64,000 bases of DNA, taken from the NCBI RefSeq assembly GCF_000002875.2, contig NC_009418.2:666130-730129 (forward strand). The letters run 5' to 3'. A program made the position numbers and the translations under genes. This document shows, in pieces, positions 30,295 to 41,629 of this stretch; within the stretch, counting starts at the first letter, position 1; each line of letters begins with the position of its first letter. The DNA is from Leishmania infantum JPCM5 (Eukaryota; Euglenozoa; Kinetoplastea; Trypanosomatida; Trypanosomatidae). A model generated the notes under the pieces. It saw nothing but the letters and a program-made list of their open reading frames with translations, was not told where the DNA came from and did no database searches.

Positions 30295-32399
30295 TTCTAG
30301 GGAAAGGGAAAAAAAATAATGAGTGAAAAAATAAGAGAAAGCCGAAAAAAGAGACTACCCGTCGTGAAAAACCCAGCAAACATGAAGGAATAGGATGCAC
30401 TATGATGCCGCGCGACCAAGGGTGCAGAGCGGTTCCCTCTGCGTGTATATACGTGTGTGTGCGCGCCCTTGTAGGCCAAACAGCGTAGAATCGCCAGATC
30501 CAGCGTTAGACGCCAAACCACTTCTATGCTGGGGTCGTTCGTGTACAATTCGACGACGCGCCTATGAGTGTGTCTCTTCCGTTCTTTGTGGTCGACTTCT
30601 ACCTTTTGGGTTTGGGGAGGGGGGGAACGCGTGTTTTCCTTGAAGATATCTGTGGTGCACCCTTGGGAAGCAAGGTGAGGCAGTGAAAGAGAGATGCAGG
30701 CCAGTTGTGCGTCTTGGTGCACCTAGAGAACATAGAGCCATTAAGCTTTACTTTTCCATGTGGCGCACCATGCAAACTGCAACTGCGCGGAAGCCAGCGA
30801 GGGAAAGACAACGCCCTCGGATGAGCTACCCACTTAAACGTCGAGAGTGATGCCATAATCACTGAAGCGAAGCGGCGTACTTAGCATCAAGCACCAGCTT
30901 TCCCTCTTGCTGTCTTTGCAAAACATACGATGCGAAGAACCAGCCGCAGCCGTTTTGTTCGCGCATCTGTTTACTATTGAAGTATGCCGTGTAGCGTTAC
31001 AGGCATGCTGACCATCAACACACGGTAACTAGATTCGTCCGTTTGTTCGACTGACGATATTGGGAGGGGGAGGGGGGCTGGTTCACTATCACAACACACT
31101 AAGCTCCTCTACCTCGCTGTAGGTTCTCCCGCCTTTACAGTCCAACTTTTCACCGAGCAAGAAAAGATTTCGTTTTATGTATACACGTACACCATGAAAA
31201 AAATAGTATACGAACAATCATGATAGACGCAACAACAACAAAAATGACATACACGGCTCTCCGTCAATATCGAATCAAACAACAACAAACAGCAACAAAA
31301 AGGAGGCACCCATCATCCACCATCCACACACCATCCACCCCACTAACAAAAAAGAGGGGGGAGAAGCAAACAACAAAAAAAAAACATGCGGTAGTGTAAC
31401 GCACATACACAACAACGAAAAAGAAGTAGCAGTGTCGAAGCAAGACCGAACGGCAAGAAACTGAATTTTTTTTTGGTGTGCATACAGAAGGCACACAAGA
31501 TACAAGACACATGAAACATAAAAAAGCGGAAAACAAGGAATCGGTTGGATTGTCGTTTTTTTTCCTCTCTATGTATATAGACAGATATACATGAATAAGG
31601 AGATAAAGGAGACGAGTGTTGTGGCGTCGCCACTTCTACACACTTAGAGGAGCTGGAGAGAAAAAGGAGAAAGAAAAGGTTTAGACCTCCGAGACTACAC
31701 ATCGGGTGTTAGAGTGTTCTTCGGAGTTTTCTGAGCGCCAATTGTGCATGAGTGCACATTTGTGTGTGTGTATGTGTGTGATTGCGCTGCGGCTCATCAC
31801 AACACCGACCGAGCTGCAAATGAACCCCAAATAAATCTTCTTTATATATGAGGAGAGGATAATGCATTACCGCGCGCAGAGTTACAAAACACAAAGGCAT
31901 ACTCACACATAAAAAGTCGGTGAAATAACATAATCTGAGAACCAGTCGTATGTGCTTCGACACAAAATTAAAAAGGGACAAGAGTACATGTGGACAGCAA
32001 AATTTTAAACGAGCCTGCGTAACAAAAGGAAGGAAGGGGTAGAGAGAGATACGATAGAGAAGAGAGAGTTGCACAAAGGCCACGGGCGAGTCAGCACATT
32101 CGTCTATGTCAATTTGGCTTGGCCCAGGAGCGATTGGGCCGCTTTCCACGTGGAGCCATACACCCTGGGAATAGAGCGCACCTTTTCACACAAGCGCATC
32201 GGTACGCGTGTGTGCATCAAAAGCAGTGTCGAGCTACCTGCCCTTCCCGCTTCTTGCCTCACTTTGACGTGCCGCCGGTGTTGGCCCTTGGCGCTTGGTG
32301 TGCAAGATCACAACTCGGTCTGTCTGTGGGATTCTCGCCGGATTTTATGCAACAGGCCGTGGTTCACGCGTGGACGGCGAGTCACGGAGTGAAGTAGCT
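30295..32399. other. Intergenic region, A/T-richer, no gene seen
   Basis: Directly upstream of the E2 gene. Simple A-rich and CA-rich sequence at 31,140-32,060 contrasts with the G/C-rich sequence that begins at about 32,090. The small minus frames at 31,264-31,702 are Phe/Cys/Val-rich translations of A-rich sequence and were not accepted. Confidence 0.5.
30297..30320 (-). promoter_or_regulatory. Strong candidate spliced-leader acceptor for the E2 gene
   Basis: The minus strand reads ATTATTTTTTTTCCCTTTCC followed by CTAG, with the AG at 30,298-30,297. Only AA separates this AG from the ATG, giving an apparent 2-nt gene-encoded 5' UTR. Confidence 0.5.
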
Positions 32400-35290
32400 C
32401 CACGTTGAATGCATGACTGTGTGGAGATTGCCCCCGAGGAAAGCATCGATGGCAGAGGCGCCATCCGAATGAAGGTCAGCCGCAGCTCCAGCAGACAAGA
32501 AAACTAAGAAAAGACGCCTCCCATGTGCGGCGCACTTACACGGTCGGCGGGGCCGTGCCCCCATCGGGTGCCCGTGGTGGCGCCCTGTCTTCCTGATGCT
32601 CTGCAAGAGTGGGTTCTCTTCCTGCCGTCTCACCGTCTCCTGCTGCTCGCGGTCGAGCAAATCATATCCACAGGGTCTGTCGTCCGCTCGTCCGGGAAAC
32701 GTGCACTGCCGACGGGGAACCCGCGCGAAATCAGCGCCCAAGTGAGGAGGCACTCAAAGACCTTATTCAAGGTTATCGCAGCGTCGCGGCTCTCTCCTTG
32801 CGTCGCGTCACGCCCCTTAAATGCGGCGCCGTGCATCGTCGAGAACACGACGACCGGGGTCGGCATCGCGTACCAGCCTGGGTAATACAGGCCGGCCGTG
32901 AGGATGTGGACCGGGTGGGTGCTCAGCGGGGCCCACGTCAAGCCGCCCTCGAGCACATGGCGCCAGGAGCGGTGGTCCCTCCCTGCGCCGTCGAGAGTGC
33001 GCCCTCCGGGCCGGTGGTCGCTGGGCGGCGCTGACCATCCTCACGGCACCGGCGAGCACGGCGTCCACGCAATCAGGCCGGGGGCTGTCCGCAGCCGACG
33101 GCGCCGCAGGAGAGGCTACGACGCCCGGCACTCCGTTGTTCGAACGCGGAGGAAGCGACTAAGAGCGCTTGTGGGTCCTCATCCGTCGGTGTTGGCGCAC
33201 GCGAGGGTAACCCTTAGAGGCGGCGATATCCATGCCCTTCCACACATGCGGCAGCGCGTCCCACGTTCGCACCCGCTCCTTCTTCCGGCAGCGGGCGCGG
33301 GCGCCTTCCACACATCTGCTGGCAGCCGCTTCGAAGCAGCTGCCCTGGGCGGGGTCCTCGAGGCGACGGACGAACTCCTCCGACACCCGCACGCCCTCCC
33401 GCAGCACCATGATCATTTAACCACCCGCAACCAGTCCATCGGAGCCCAGCGGAAGAGGGGCTTCCTCTGCACTGTCACGATCACAGCCGCATATGCAACA
33501 CACCTCTCCGGCACACCTCCTAACGGCGTGAGAGAAGGATCGCAATGGAGTGGGATCCGTGGGACCTGGTATGAGGGGATGCCGTGCATCCAAGCCCGTT
33601 CGCAGGGACGGGCGCACTCGCCTGCAGACCTAGAGCGGAGAGGAGGAGGCGGCCAGGAAAAGGGGAGCGCGTCAGTTGTCCGTCAGCATCTACTGTCCAA
33701 GGCGCACCCACTCACCACAGCACACACACACACACTTATGCGCATGCATCGGTGACTCCGCGCGTGCACTGCCCCTCACACCGCGTGAGTCAGCTGCAAC
33801 TTTCCTGGGGGGACAGGCCTGGTTTCTCAGCACAAGCAGCGGAGCCTCCGCAGCGGGCGAGCGCCCCATTCCTCCCCTCCCCCACTCGCCTGTCACCACG
33901 ACCTCCCTCAGCAACAAGTGCTCGGTAAGAGACCTGCACCCGCACGCAGCTGTCGGCATCCGCACAAACACGCCGGTCCCGTCCACATGCCAGACCAACA
34001 TGCAGCGCGCCGCCGTGAGAACGACCTGCGGCGCAAAGCGCCACTCGTCCGGCACAGCCTTGCGCAGCGCCGTCTCCCGCAGCCTCGCTGGCGGAGAACC
34101 GACATGTCCTCAAAGGCGCCATCCTGCAAGCCATCGGCGAAAGGCGTCGAAGACAGCTGCGGCAGGGCCGCACGGGGAGGCCATCCGGGACGCTCGAGCG
34201 CACCCGTGCAGCTCGTCGACGTCGCTATTCTTTCTCCCCACCGCATCCACCGCGCCCTCCGAGCCATGGATTCACATGTGCGCAAGCGGCACGCCCGCAA
34301 CGCGTACGGCGTTTCGGCACAGCGCACTCCTGCGCGCGCCACAGCCACCGGTGATGGCAGCGATGCGAAGATACGGGGATGTGACGGCACCACCTGCAAA
34401 AGCACACTGCGCGCCACCGCCTACTCATCCGTGCGCTTCACAACGAGGTCCCCGCCGGCCGTCGCGAGCACACCCTCGCCCAGGGACCACCGCGCGGCCA
34501 TGGGAGGGAGGTCTTGGATGGCGGGCCGGAGTGCACGGCCCCCGCCTCTGCTGCCGCCTGTGGGCGCGCAGGCTCGTCGTGAGGACGCAGCGCATCACAA
34601 GCATGCCCGCAACACCGCTCACGGCGCCCTTGCGCTTGGCCAGGGTACAGCAAAGCCTCATGCCCCTCACCCGCTCGCCGTGCAGCATGCGAATCGCCCC
34701 GTGCTGGTTGCGCACCCACTACGCCCTCTCGCCAATGCCGTCCCGCTCCAGCTCCGATGCAGACACAGAGTGCGGTAGATCCGCTCTTTCCCAGCAGTAA
34801 CATCCGCTCCGCCCCCACCCCCAGCCGCCGCTAGAGAGGATGAGCGCGATGACCTCCACGGCGCGCGGGTCGCGCACGCAGCAGCACCCCGCTTACCAGC
34901 GTTACAGCAGCTTTGCGTTGCGGTGCGGTTTCCTAGGCGGCTCCCGCGCCACCATGCGCACAGGTGCCGCAGAGCGCACCCCTTCGCCAGCATCCGTCAG
35001 CAGCGTCCAGGTCGCGTTGCCCATCACCCTGGCGACGGCGCCCTTCACGTACACGCCGGACCGCCCACGGTGCAGCCCCTCTTGCCGGCCCGGGGCATCC
35101 CTACCTGGTGCGCCATCCCCGACACCTCGGCGACAAGGCGCCCGTGCCGAGGGGGTGGCCCTCGAAGACGCTCGCCGGGCGCGTAGGGCGCAAGCAAACC
35201 AGCAGGCCCTCCAGGCTGTCCCACGGCTCTTTCCGAGACGGTGGCGGGTGGGCTGGGCCGGGGGTGCAACATCATGAAACGTGCGCCCCC
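32400..35290 (-). pseudogene. Degenerate multi-frame gene relic, family not recognised
   Basis: This G/C-rich block has coding-like composition but no long frame. Gene-like stretches change frame repeatedly on the minus strand: about 35,010-34,905 (VYVKGAVARVMGNATWTLL), 34,715-34,560 (GMRLCCTLAKRKGAVSGVAG), 34,417-34,200 (SHPRIFASLPSPVAVARAG), 34,055-33,880 (PDEWRFAPQVVLTAARCML), 33,416-33,240 (MIMVLREGVRVSEEFVRRLE) and 32,956-32,640 (YPGWYAMPTPVVVFSTMHGA). This is the pattern of an old pseudogene, or of several. Long plus-strand frames in the block (for example 33,676-34,800) are antisense shadows. Part of it (33,536-33,720) aligns with 63,548-63,730 on the other side of the amastin array. 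A tuzin origin was considered because tuzins accompany some amastin arrays, but no tuzin motif was identified. Confidence 0.45.
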
Positions 35291-35579
35291 GCCACCACCG
35301 CTTCACGCGGGCAAGCAACAACAAAACCAAGTCGCTTCAGGCGATGCCTCTCAGCGCCGCGACTCGCCAGTATAGCATAGTGAGTGCTTTTGGGTGCGCA
35401 TGCGTGCTCCTGGCTCCCGTGTGCCGGTGCCCGCGTTCACGTCTGGGCTGCTCCCCTCCATCACCGTGTGTCTCCGAGAGGCACCCGTGAGGCCGGCGCG
35501 AAGGTGCACCAGGCAGAGGAGAGAGGGGGCAGATCAAGAGGCATCCATGCAGACAGGGCCTGCGCCGCCACAAGGCGCA

Positions 35580-36620
35580 CGCGCGCACAGGTACACATAC
35601 TCACGCACACGGGCATACACGTGTGTGCACGCACAGACACGCACACGTGCGCATGCATGCATGGGGAGATGCATGGGCATGCACCGACGCGCGTGAACGC
35701 ACACGCGCACGCGCAGAGCGCAGCCCTACCGTTTCGCAGCACCGCAGAGCTCGGCGCTCCCCCTGCCCCTCCCCTCTCGGAGAAGATGGGGCGGCAACGG
35801 CGGCGGTGACACTGTTGGGGTGAGTCAGTCGAGGAACGGAGACAATAATTAAAGACAGAAAGCAAAAAGCAAGCAACGGAGAAGCGCGAGGAGACAAGGA
35901 CGCACGCGCACGCGCTCCGTCCGCTCGGGCGAGCCCAGGGGGCGGCGGTCGGCGGGGAAAACAAAGTTCGGGGCGTTTTGATGGATTGACGGTGCACACC
36001 AACATGGATGATGATGATATATATATATATATGTATGTATATATGTGTCGTTTTGTGATTACCTCCTCCTTTGCGTGCCTGCCAGAAAAAACAACGTATT
36101 TAAATATAAAAATATTACTCCGCGACGGACAAGTCGACACATGTACGCATTCGCGCACAGCTCACACGCCCCTCTGTTGCACCACGGCTACATCCGGGCC
36201 GGCGAAGACAAGTCGTCTGCTGGGGTATCGAGCCATGCCGCTAGCGGCCCGCCTTGTCTTTGCTCGTCCATTCCTCGGGCACCTGCGGCGCTAGCGGCGC
36301 CAGACGCAGACCCGGGTGGGCGGCATGCATCGGTCCAGGCAGGCCGCGGCCAGGCTTCCTCCTCGAGAGCGGAAGCGGCGACGTCAGCCGTGTGGGTAAC
36401 GGGGGGGGGCTAGGTGCATGCCAGACCAGCACAGAGAGAGGAGGTGGGCCAGCCGCAGGCCAGGGCCCTCAGACCCTGTCCTCCGCCTGCACGCCATGCC
36501 CCTCCCTCGGTCGCTTCAAGCCCCCGCATGCCGTAATACGCTGTGGAGACTCTCCACACTCCGGCCTGGAGGACTTGGTGGTGTGATAAGGCAGCGATGC
36601 ACAGGAAGCAAAAAACACGA
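35580..36620 (-). repeat. Decayed copy of the amastin intergenic repeat
   Basis: Landmarks of the type A intergenic repeat occur in the same order but with many changes: the CA/GCAC tract, CCCTCTCGG...GGCGGCGGTGAC (compare 40,010-40,050), the TA microsatellite (36,018-36,032), the ACCACGGCTACATCCG segment (compare ACGGCGGCCACATCCGC near 40,435) and GGCCTGGAGGACTTGGTGG (compare CCTGGAGGACTCGGTGG near 40,790). It lies outside the present array and carries no amastin gene. Confidence 0.6.
36018..36032. repeat. (TA)n microsatellite in the decayed repeat
   Basis: An ATATAT run followed by GTATGTATATATG. It corresponds in position to the TA microsatellites inside the array repeats. Confidence 0.85.
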
Positions 36621-38461
36621 GTGAGACGGAGAGAAAAGAACACAACGAGCGCTGACACAGGAGCACACGGACACGCACCGGCAGAGTCGAGGCAGACATG
36701 ACGAGAAAGAAGGGAGAAGCAGCCCAGTCTCTCTGCCGCCTCTTGTTGCTTCTGCAGTGACTCCTCCCGCTTCGGACGTATCCGCTCGTCCTTTCTTCCA
36801 CCTCCTTTGCATGCCGGGACCGCTGCTGCTCTTGCCCACGGCGTGTGTCTCTGCCCTGCCGCTGCTTCTTCTTCGCTTCCTCCGCCAGCCGCAAATGAAG
36901 AAAAAAGGGGCAGAGAGCCCTCACACACACACGCACGCTCGCACGCGCATGTGCACACGCCCCATGCGAGGTTTGCTGGGAGGGTGGGGTAACAGCGAAA
37001 GGTCAACGAGAAAGCTCGAAAAAAGAACGTCAAGGGACGCGGAAACGCGGAGCGGCATGTGAAAACAAAGGACGAAGACAGAAAATGACACAGCGATGAC
37101 AGGGACGGCTGGAGGGGCTGTGCTCCATTTTCTCCTCGTGTCTTTGTGGTGCTCTTTCCCTTCATGTGCGTGCCAGGGGCACGGGAAAGTGGCAGCGGCG
37201 AGCCAAGGTCGAAGTGGACGAGGTGTCCCCGGAAGAAGGGCGGAGGAGGGTCACAAGGGTGCGCGCACCTGCATGCGCGTGCACACACGTAAGGCGCGCA
37301 TGAGGCGCAAAGAAAGGAGAGGAAGAAAAGCTGCAGTCGCCTCGCTTTAGCGTTGCTTATGCATCTGTGTTCCGCTGCTGTGTGCGCTGACGCCGAACTC
37401 TTTTGTCCCCGGTGCATCTGCCCATTAGTCTCTTTGGCTACTGCCCCTGCCGCCACCGCACCCCTGGTGCCTCATCTCCCTTCCCTCCTCGCTCTTCGCC
37501 GCTCAGGCAGTCCGTGAGACATGTGTGAGGAGGGGGAGCGGCAGCGACGGGGGCCAAAGGCGGCGCGAGGGAGACACACCAGGAAGACGCGCCATCGCGA
37601 CTGCGGGGTGTGGAGGGGGGCGGGCGACCGATGCGGCGTGGCGTGGCGCCTCCCGTCCTCCGTGCGAGGGCGTCCGTTTCTTCACACCGCAGCGTTTGTC
37701 CTCCATGTCCACCTCGGCCATCCGCCCCCCTCGCTCCCTCCTTCCCGCACCCATTTCCAGGCCTCCAGCGCACGCGTCGGCGTCCTGAGTCTTCCCTCGC
37801 TCCCTCACCTCGCCAGCGGTGCGCCGGGCGAGCGTCAGACGGGCGACTCCGACACGGCAGCGAGGGCGAGGAGCTCAGAGGGGCGACAGGGCATGGGTGG
37901 GCCTGCCGGCGCCAGGCGTGCGTCGCCCACTGCACAGCGCAGGTCGCTGTGCACGTGAAAAGGGGGAAGAACATGCGAGGAAGCCGAAAAGCCCCCCCCC
38001 CCGAACAGACGCGCGTGGGAGGAGGCACACACGCGAGAGACGCCGTTACATCATCGACTGGCACATTCTCCCGCGTGTTGATCAGGGGCGAACACACCAG
38101 CAGCAACTCGCATGCGCCGCACTGGCATTTAGAGGTGGTGGTGGGGGAGACCCCGGAGGAAGCGCACACGCGCTGACAGCAGCGCGGAAATCGGGAGTGA
38201 GACGCGAAGACGAAGGGAATGAGAGCAGCTACTCGGGATGCCTGCGGCGGGGTGTGGGTGCACGTGCGCACCGGCTTGAGAGCGCCTGTGGCGCGCTGCA
38301 CACACACGCAGAAGGAATCGAGAGAGTTGAGTGGGCGACAGGCAGCGATGAGAGTCCGCAGCATCCGCTCCCTCTCTCGCTGAGATCAGCGCCGCCGACT
38401 CTTCCACGAGGGCGTCACGGTGGGTGTGCTGCGCTGCCGCCAGGCGCGCCCGCCGCTTCCT
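36621..38461. other. Flank downstream of amastin 1, no gene seen
   Basis: G/C-rich low-complexity sequence that should contain the amastin 1 3' UTR. The part at about 37,540-38,060 resembles 56,770-57,290 downstream of amastin 8, for example GTGCGCCGGGCGAGCGTCA against TTGCGCCGGGCGGCCGTCA. This defines a third flank type (C). Long frames here on both strands reflect G/C richness. Confidence 0.5.
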
Positions 38462-39106
38462 TTACTTCTCGTCTCCGGGCCGTGGAGAGGGCACCGACTT
38501 TCCGATCTTACCAGGATCCCTAACCCGGAGAGGGAGCAGCAAGAGGCCGATGTTGATGATGTCCAAGCACCAGGCCACCAAGCAGAGTCCGAAGCCGGCA
38601 CCGTAATTCACGAAAAAATGCAGAGGCATGCAACGTTGAGGCACATCCTTGTAGTAGGTCACCACCATGGCCGCCCAGACGATGCACAAGGTGACCATGC
38701 CGGCAATGTTGAGTACCAGACAGACCCAGCGGAGCCAAGGACAGCAGCGCAGCACAATGAGGCCCAAGATGAACGCCGCGCCATACAGGAAGATGGAGAT
38801 GACAGCGAATACCTGTGCAAGGCGGAAAAGGTTTCGGCGGCTAGGGCACGGCGACCACATCATGCTCAATTTAACTGAGTACGTGCTGCTGCTGCAATCA
38901 AACTTCGCACCCCACAATGTATAGCAGGGATTGGGATGGGGGTACTGATATAGCTTCTTGAGGCGGAACATGTCTATCGGAGTAGCCACCAGCACCAACA
39001 GGAACGCGATGAACTGCAGGATGACGTAGAGAAGAACTGTCACACTAGAGCATGTTTTCTCAACATGAGAACAAAAACTTCTACAGAGACACGAGAGGGA
39101 GGCCAT
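38462..39106 (-). CDS. Amastin 1 (divergent member, first of array by coordinate)
   Basis: A 214-aa amastin. The frame is open far upstream, but the amastin part starts at the ATG at 39,106 (MASLSCLCRSFCSHVEK), with a 20-residue Cys-rich N-terminus in place of the short MKYN start of its neighbours. TM1 is about 22-42, followed by the amastin signature C61-YTLWGAKFD-C71 in the first outer loop, then TM2 96-118, TM3 124-150, TM4 168-192 and a long basic tail (LRVRDPGKIGKSVPSP). Amastins are surface glycoproteins, usually up-regulated in the intracellular amastigote stage; their precise function is unknown. This copy is the most diverged in N- and C-termini and lies at the downstream edge of the array, where recombination with other copies is expected to be rarer. 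Confidence 0.9.
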   Translation of the reverse strand: MASLSCLCRSFCSHVEKTCSSVTVLLYVILQFIAFLLVLVATPIDMFRLKKLYQYPHPNPCYTLWGAKFDCSSSTYSVKLSMMWSPCPSRRNLFRLAQVFAVISIFLYGAAFILGLIVLRCCPWLRWVCLVLNIAGMVTLCIVWAAMVVTYYKDVPQRCMPLHFFVNYGAGFGLCLVAWCLDIINIGLLLLPLRVRDPGKIGKSVPSPRPGDEK

Positions 39107-41629
39107 TGGGTGCGTTGACGAGGGGGGAGCCGAGACGGCGCTAGAAAACTGACGAGGGGCAAGGCGAGAGCGGAGGTGAGCCAAGGCTTGGCAAGGCGAT
39201 ATCTGCTGTCGTTGCACGTTCACGCACACGGTGTCGCTCATGTGTGCGTATGTTGTGAAAAGGTGAAGGATGTAGGGCGCGAGATGTGAGCAGAAGTGAC
39301 AGCGGGGAAGGAAAGAGAGAGAGAAATGCGAGGGAGAATGGCTAGAGCATGGGGAAGTGAACTGGGGCGCGTGCACAGCGGGGGCGCATGGGCCATTGGC
39401 TGGCACATAGGCAGGGGTGCGGCCGGCGGATGCGAGAGACGGGCCGCAACGGCAGCGAGGGAGACACGGGAGCGCAGGCGAGGGGGCCAAGCGGCGAGAG
39501 GACGGGGGGAGGAGGGGAGGGGGGCATTTCTCGCTACCCCCCTCTGGCACGCCCCGCACCCGCTGGCCTTCCCTCCGCCCATGCACGCCTTCGCCTAGCC
39601 GCGGTGCCCTGTAGGCGCGCCTGTGCCAGGCTGCTCGAGCCGCATGTGAGCAGGGGGCAGGGGGAGGGTGCGAGAGGGGCCCCTCTGCACGTGTGTGCCG
39701 GTGTGTGTGTGGGGGGGGGGGCAGCACCGCAGTGAAGGGGGTGGGGGAATGAAGAGCAGCACACAGGGGCAGCACAGACGGCGTCTGCGTGGCGCCGGGC
39801 CGAGGGCGGCGGGGACGCGAGCCGCAGCACGTCAGCATGCTCCTCCACCAGTGCACACACCCCTCCACACTCCCCGGACTCACGCGCTCGCACACACACA
39901 TACACATATACACCGGCACGCACCCGCATGCCCGTGCGCACACCTGCACGCACATGGCGCGGCCCCACCACGGGCAGCAGCAAGGAGCGCCGCCCGCACC
40001 CCCTACCCTGCCCTCTCGGGGAGGAGGGGGGCGGCAGTGGCGGCGGTGACGCTGTTGGTTTGAACGAGTCGGACAACGGAAGCAAGCATGATGACGAGCA
40101 GGCACGCGCGCAGGAAGGCGTGCCGCAAAGGAAACACAGGACAAGCAAGAGAGGAGTAAAAAGCGCACGCACGCCCTCCGCCCTGCCAGGCGAGCACAGC
40201 GTAATAACAGGCGTTTGGCGGTTTTGTCGTTACAGACATCCACACAGCCATATATATATATATATAGATGTCGGTGCATATATGCACGCGTCGTTTTGCT
40301 TATGCTTAGGTGTGCTGATTCGCATGTCTGTCCGAGTCCGCGAGGCATGCACTTCCTTCTCACCGCCTCCACGCCACCACGCACAAGCCGGCAGATGCGC
40401 GCGTACAGCCACGGCCCGCCTACGCCCTGTGGCACGGCGGCCACATCCGCGTCGTCGAGGACGAGCCGTCCTGCCGCTGCATCGGCGCCACACGCACCGG
40501 GGCGCACGGCACGCCGCGCTCCCAGCGGGGCCGCCCCCTCAGGGTCGTGCTCCATGACGGAGGCGCTGGCCTCTGTCGGTGGGGAGGGGGTAGCAAAGGG
40601 TAGCAGGGCGTTCGTGGGGAGCGGTGGCTCTACGTGCCGCACGAGCCGAGGGAGAATGCTGCCCAGCCTCCGGTCAGGGCCCTGTGAGGCCCTGCAGTGT
40701 AGTCGACCTGGATGCAGTGCTTCTCTCCCCACAGTCGCGTCGGTGCGCTGCAACCCGTCACATACGGCGTGGCAACTCCACACGGCGGAGCCTGGAGGAC
40801 TCGGTGGGGTGCGTCAGCAACGAAGCCATCGAAACAAATCGCGCAGGAGAGAGGCGAGGAGACACAGCGACACAGGGGGCGCACACGCAGACGGGCTCGA
40901 GCCAGACGCCAGAGGAGCGAGCAGGAAAGCAGCGCCGCCGCTGCTCCGCTCCACCGTCGCACTCGCTCGTACCGCCGCGCATTCTCCGGTCCTGCCCCTC
41001 GCCTGCAGTCCCGTTTCCGCGTGTATAGGTGTGTATGCGTGTACGCGCCTGCTGTGCTGCACGGCTGCTGCCCGTGCCTGCGTCGTCGCCACAGCCAGCC
41101 GCCTCCGCCAGCACACGCACACAGGGAGGGCGCGAGCAGCGGAGGGAGGCGCAGAGGCGCACGCACACGCACACACCACGCACCTCTCTCTGCGCGCAGA
41201 GCAGAACAGCAAGCATGAGCGAGCTCGAAAGAGACGAGCGTCGAGTAAGGCGAGAGCGTGGGGCGGCACCCGCAAACAAGGCACGAAAACAGAGGCACGC
41301 GAACAACGGCAGCGTAAGTGAGCGATGGCCGCGGGGGCCGCTCACGGAAGAAGAGGGAGGAGGGTCGCAGGGGCGCATGCGCCTGCACACACGCAGCCGC
41401 CGTGTATCACACGCAGGCGTGGGGGAAGTGCTGCAATCGCCCCTCGGCAGCGGTGCCTGTGCACGGCGGTGCCGCTGCTGCCCGCGCACGCGCACGCACA
41501 CACGACAGGGAGCGAGAGGGCTGGGCCGACGAAGGGCACACACGGGAACCCGCAGCTTGCGCACCCTCATCCTCGCCGACACCAGCTCCACCACGAGGAC
41601 GCCAGTGTGGGGGAGGGGGCGCGCCGCTA
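39107..41629. repeat. Amastin intergenic repeat, type A (short variant)
   Basis: About 2.5 kb, closely matching 43,221-45,968, 55,022-56,670 and 58,247-60,970. On the minus strand it holds the 3' UTR of amastin 2 (41,629 downward) and the 5' flank of amastin 1. It lacks a 107-bp segment present in two other copies. It carries a G-run at about 39,711-39,721, a CA tract at about 39,890-39,910 and a TA microsatellite at 40,251-40,266. Antisense and upstream frames are long but no extra gene is accepted. Confidence 0.85.
40251..40266. repeat. (TA)8 microsatellite in type A repeat
   Basis: Follows CACACAGCCA. Its length varies between repeat copies. Confidence 0.9.

Noticed and set aside
33676..34800. 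374-codon plus-strand frame
   Set aside because: Antisense to the degenerate minus-strand gene relic; Pro/Thr/Arg-rich composition without domain features.
38462..40783. A 773-codon frame ending in amastin 1 and similar long frames ending in amastins 2-9
   Set aside because: Only the last 190-215 codons are amastin. The upstream part is Pro/Arg/Cys-rich translation of the intergenic repeat and lies beyond the probable splice acceptor.
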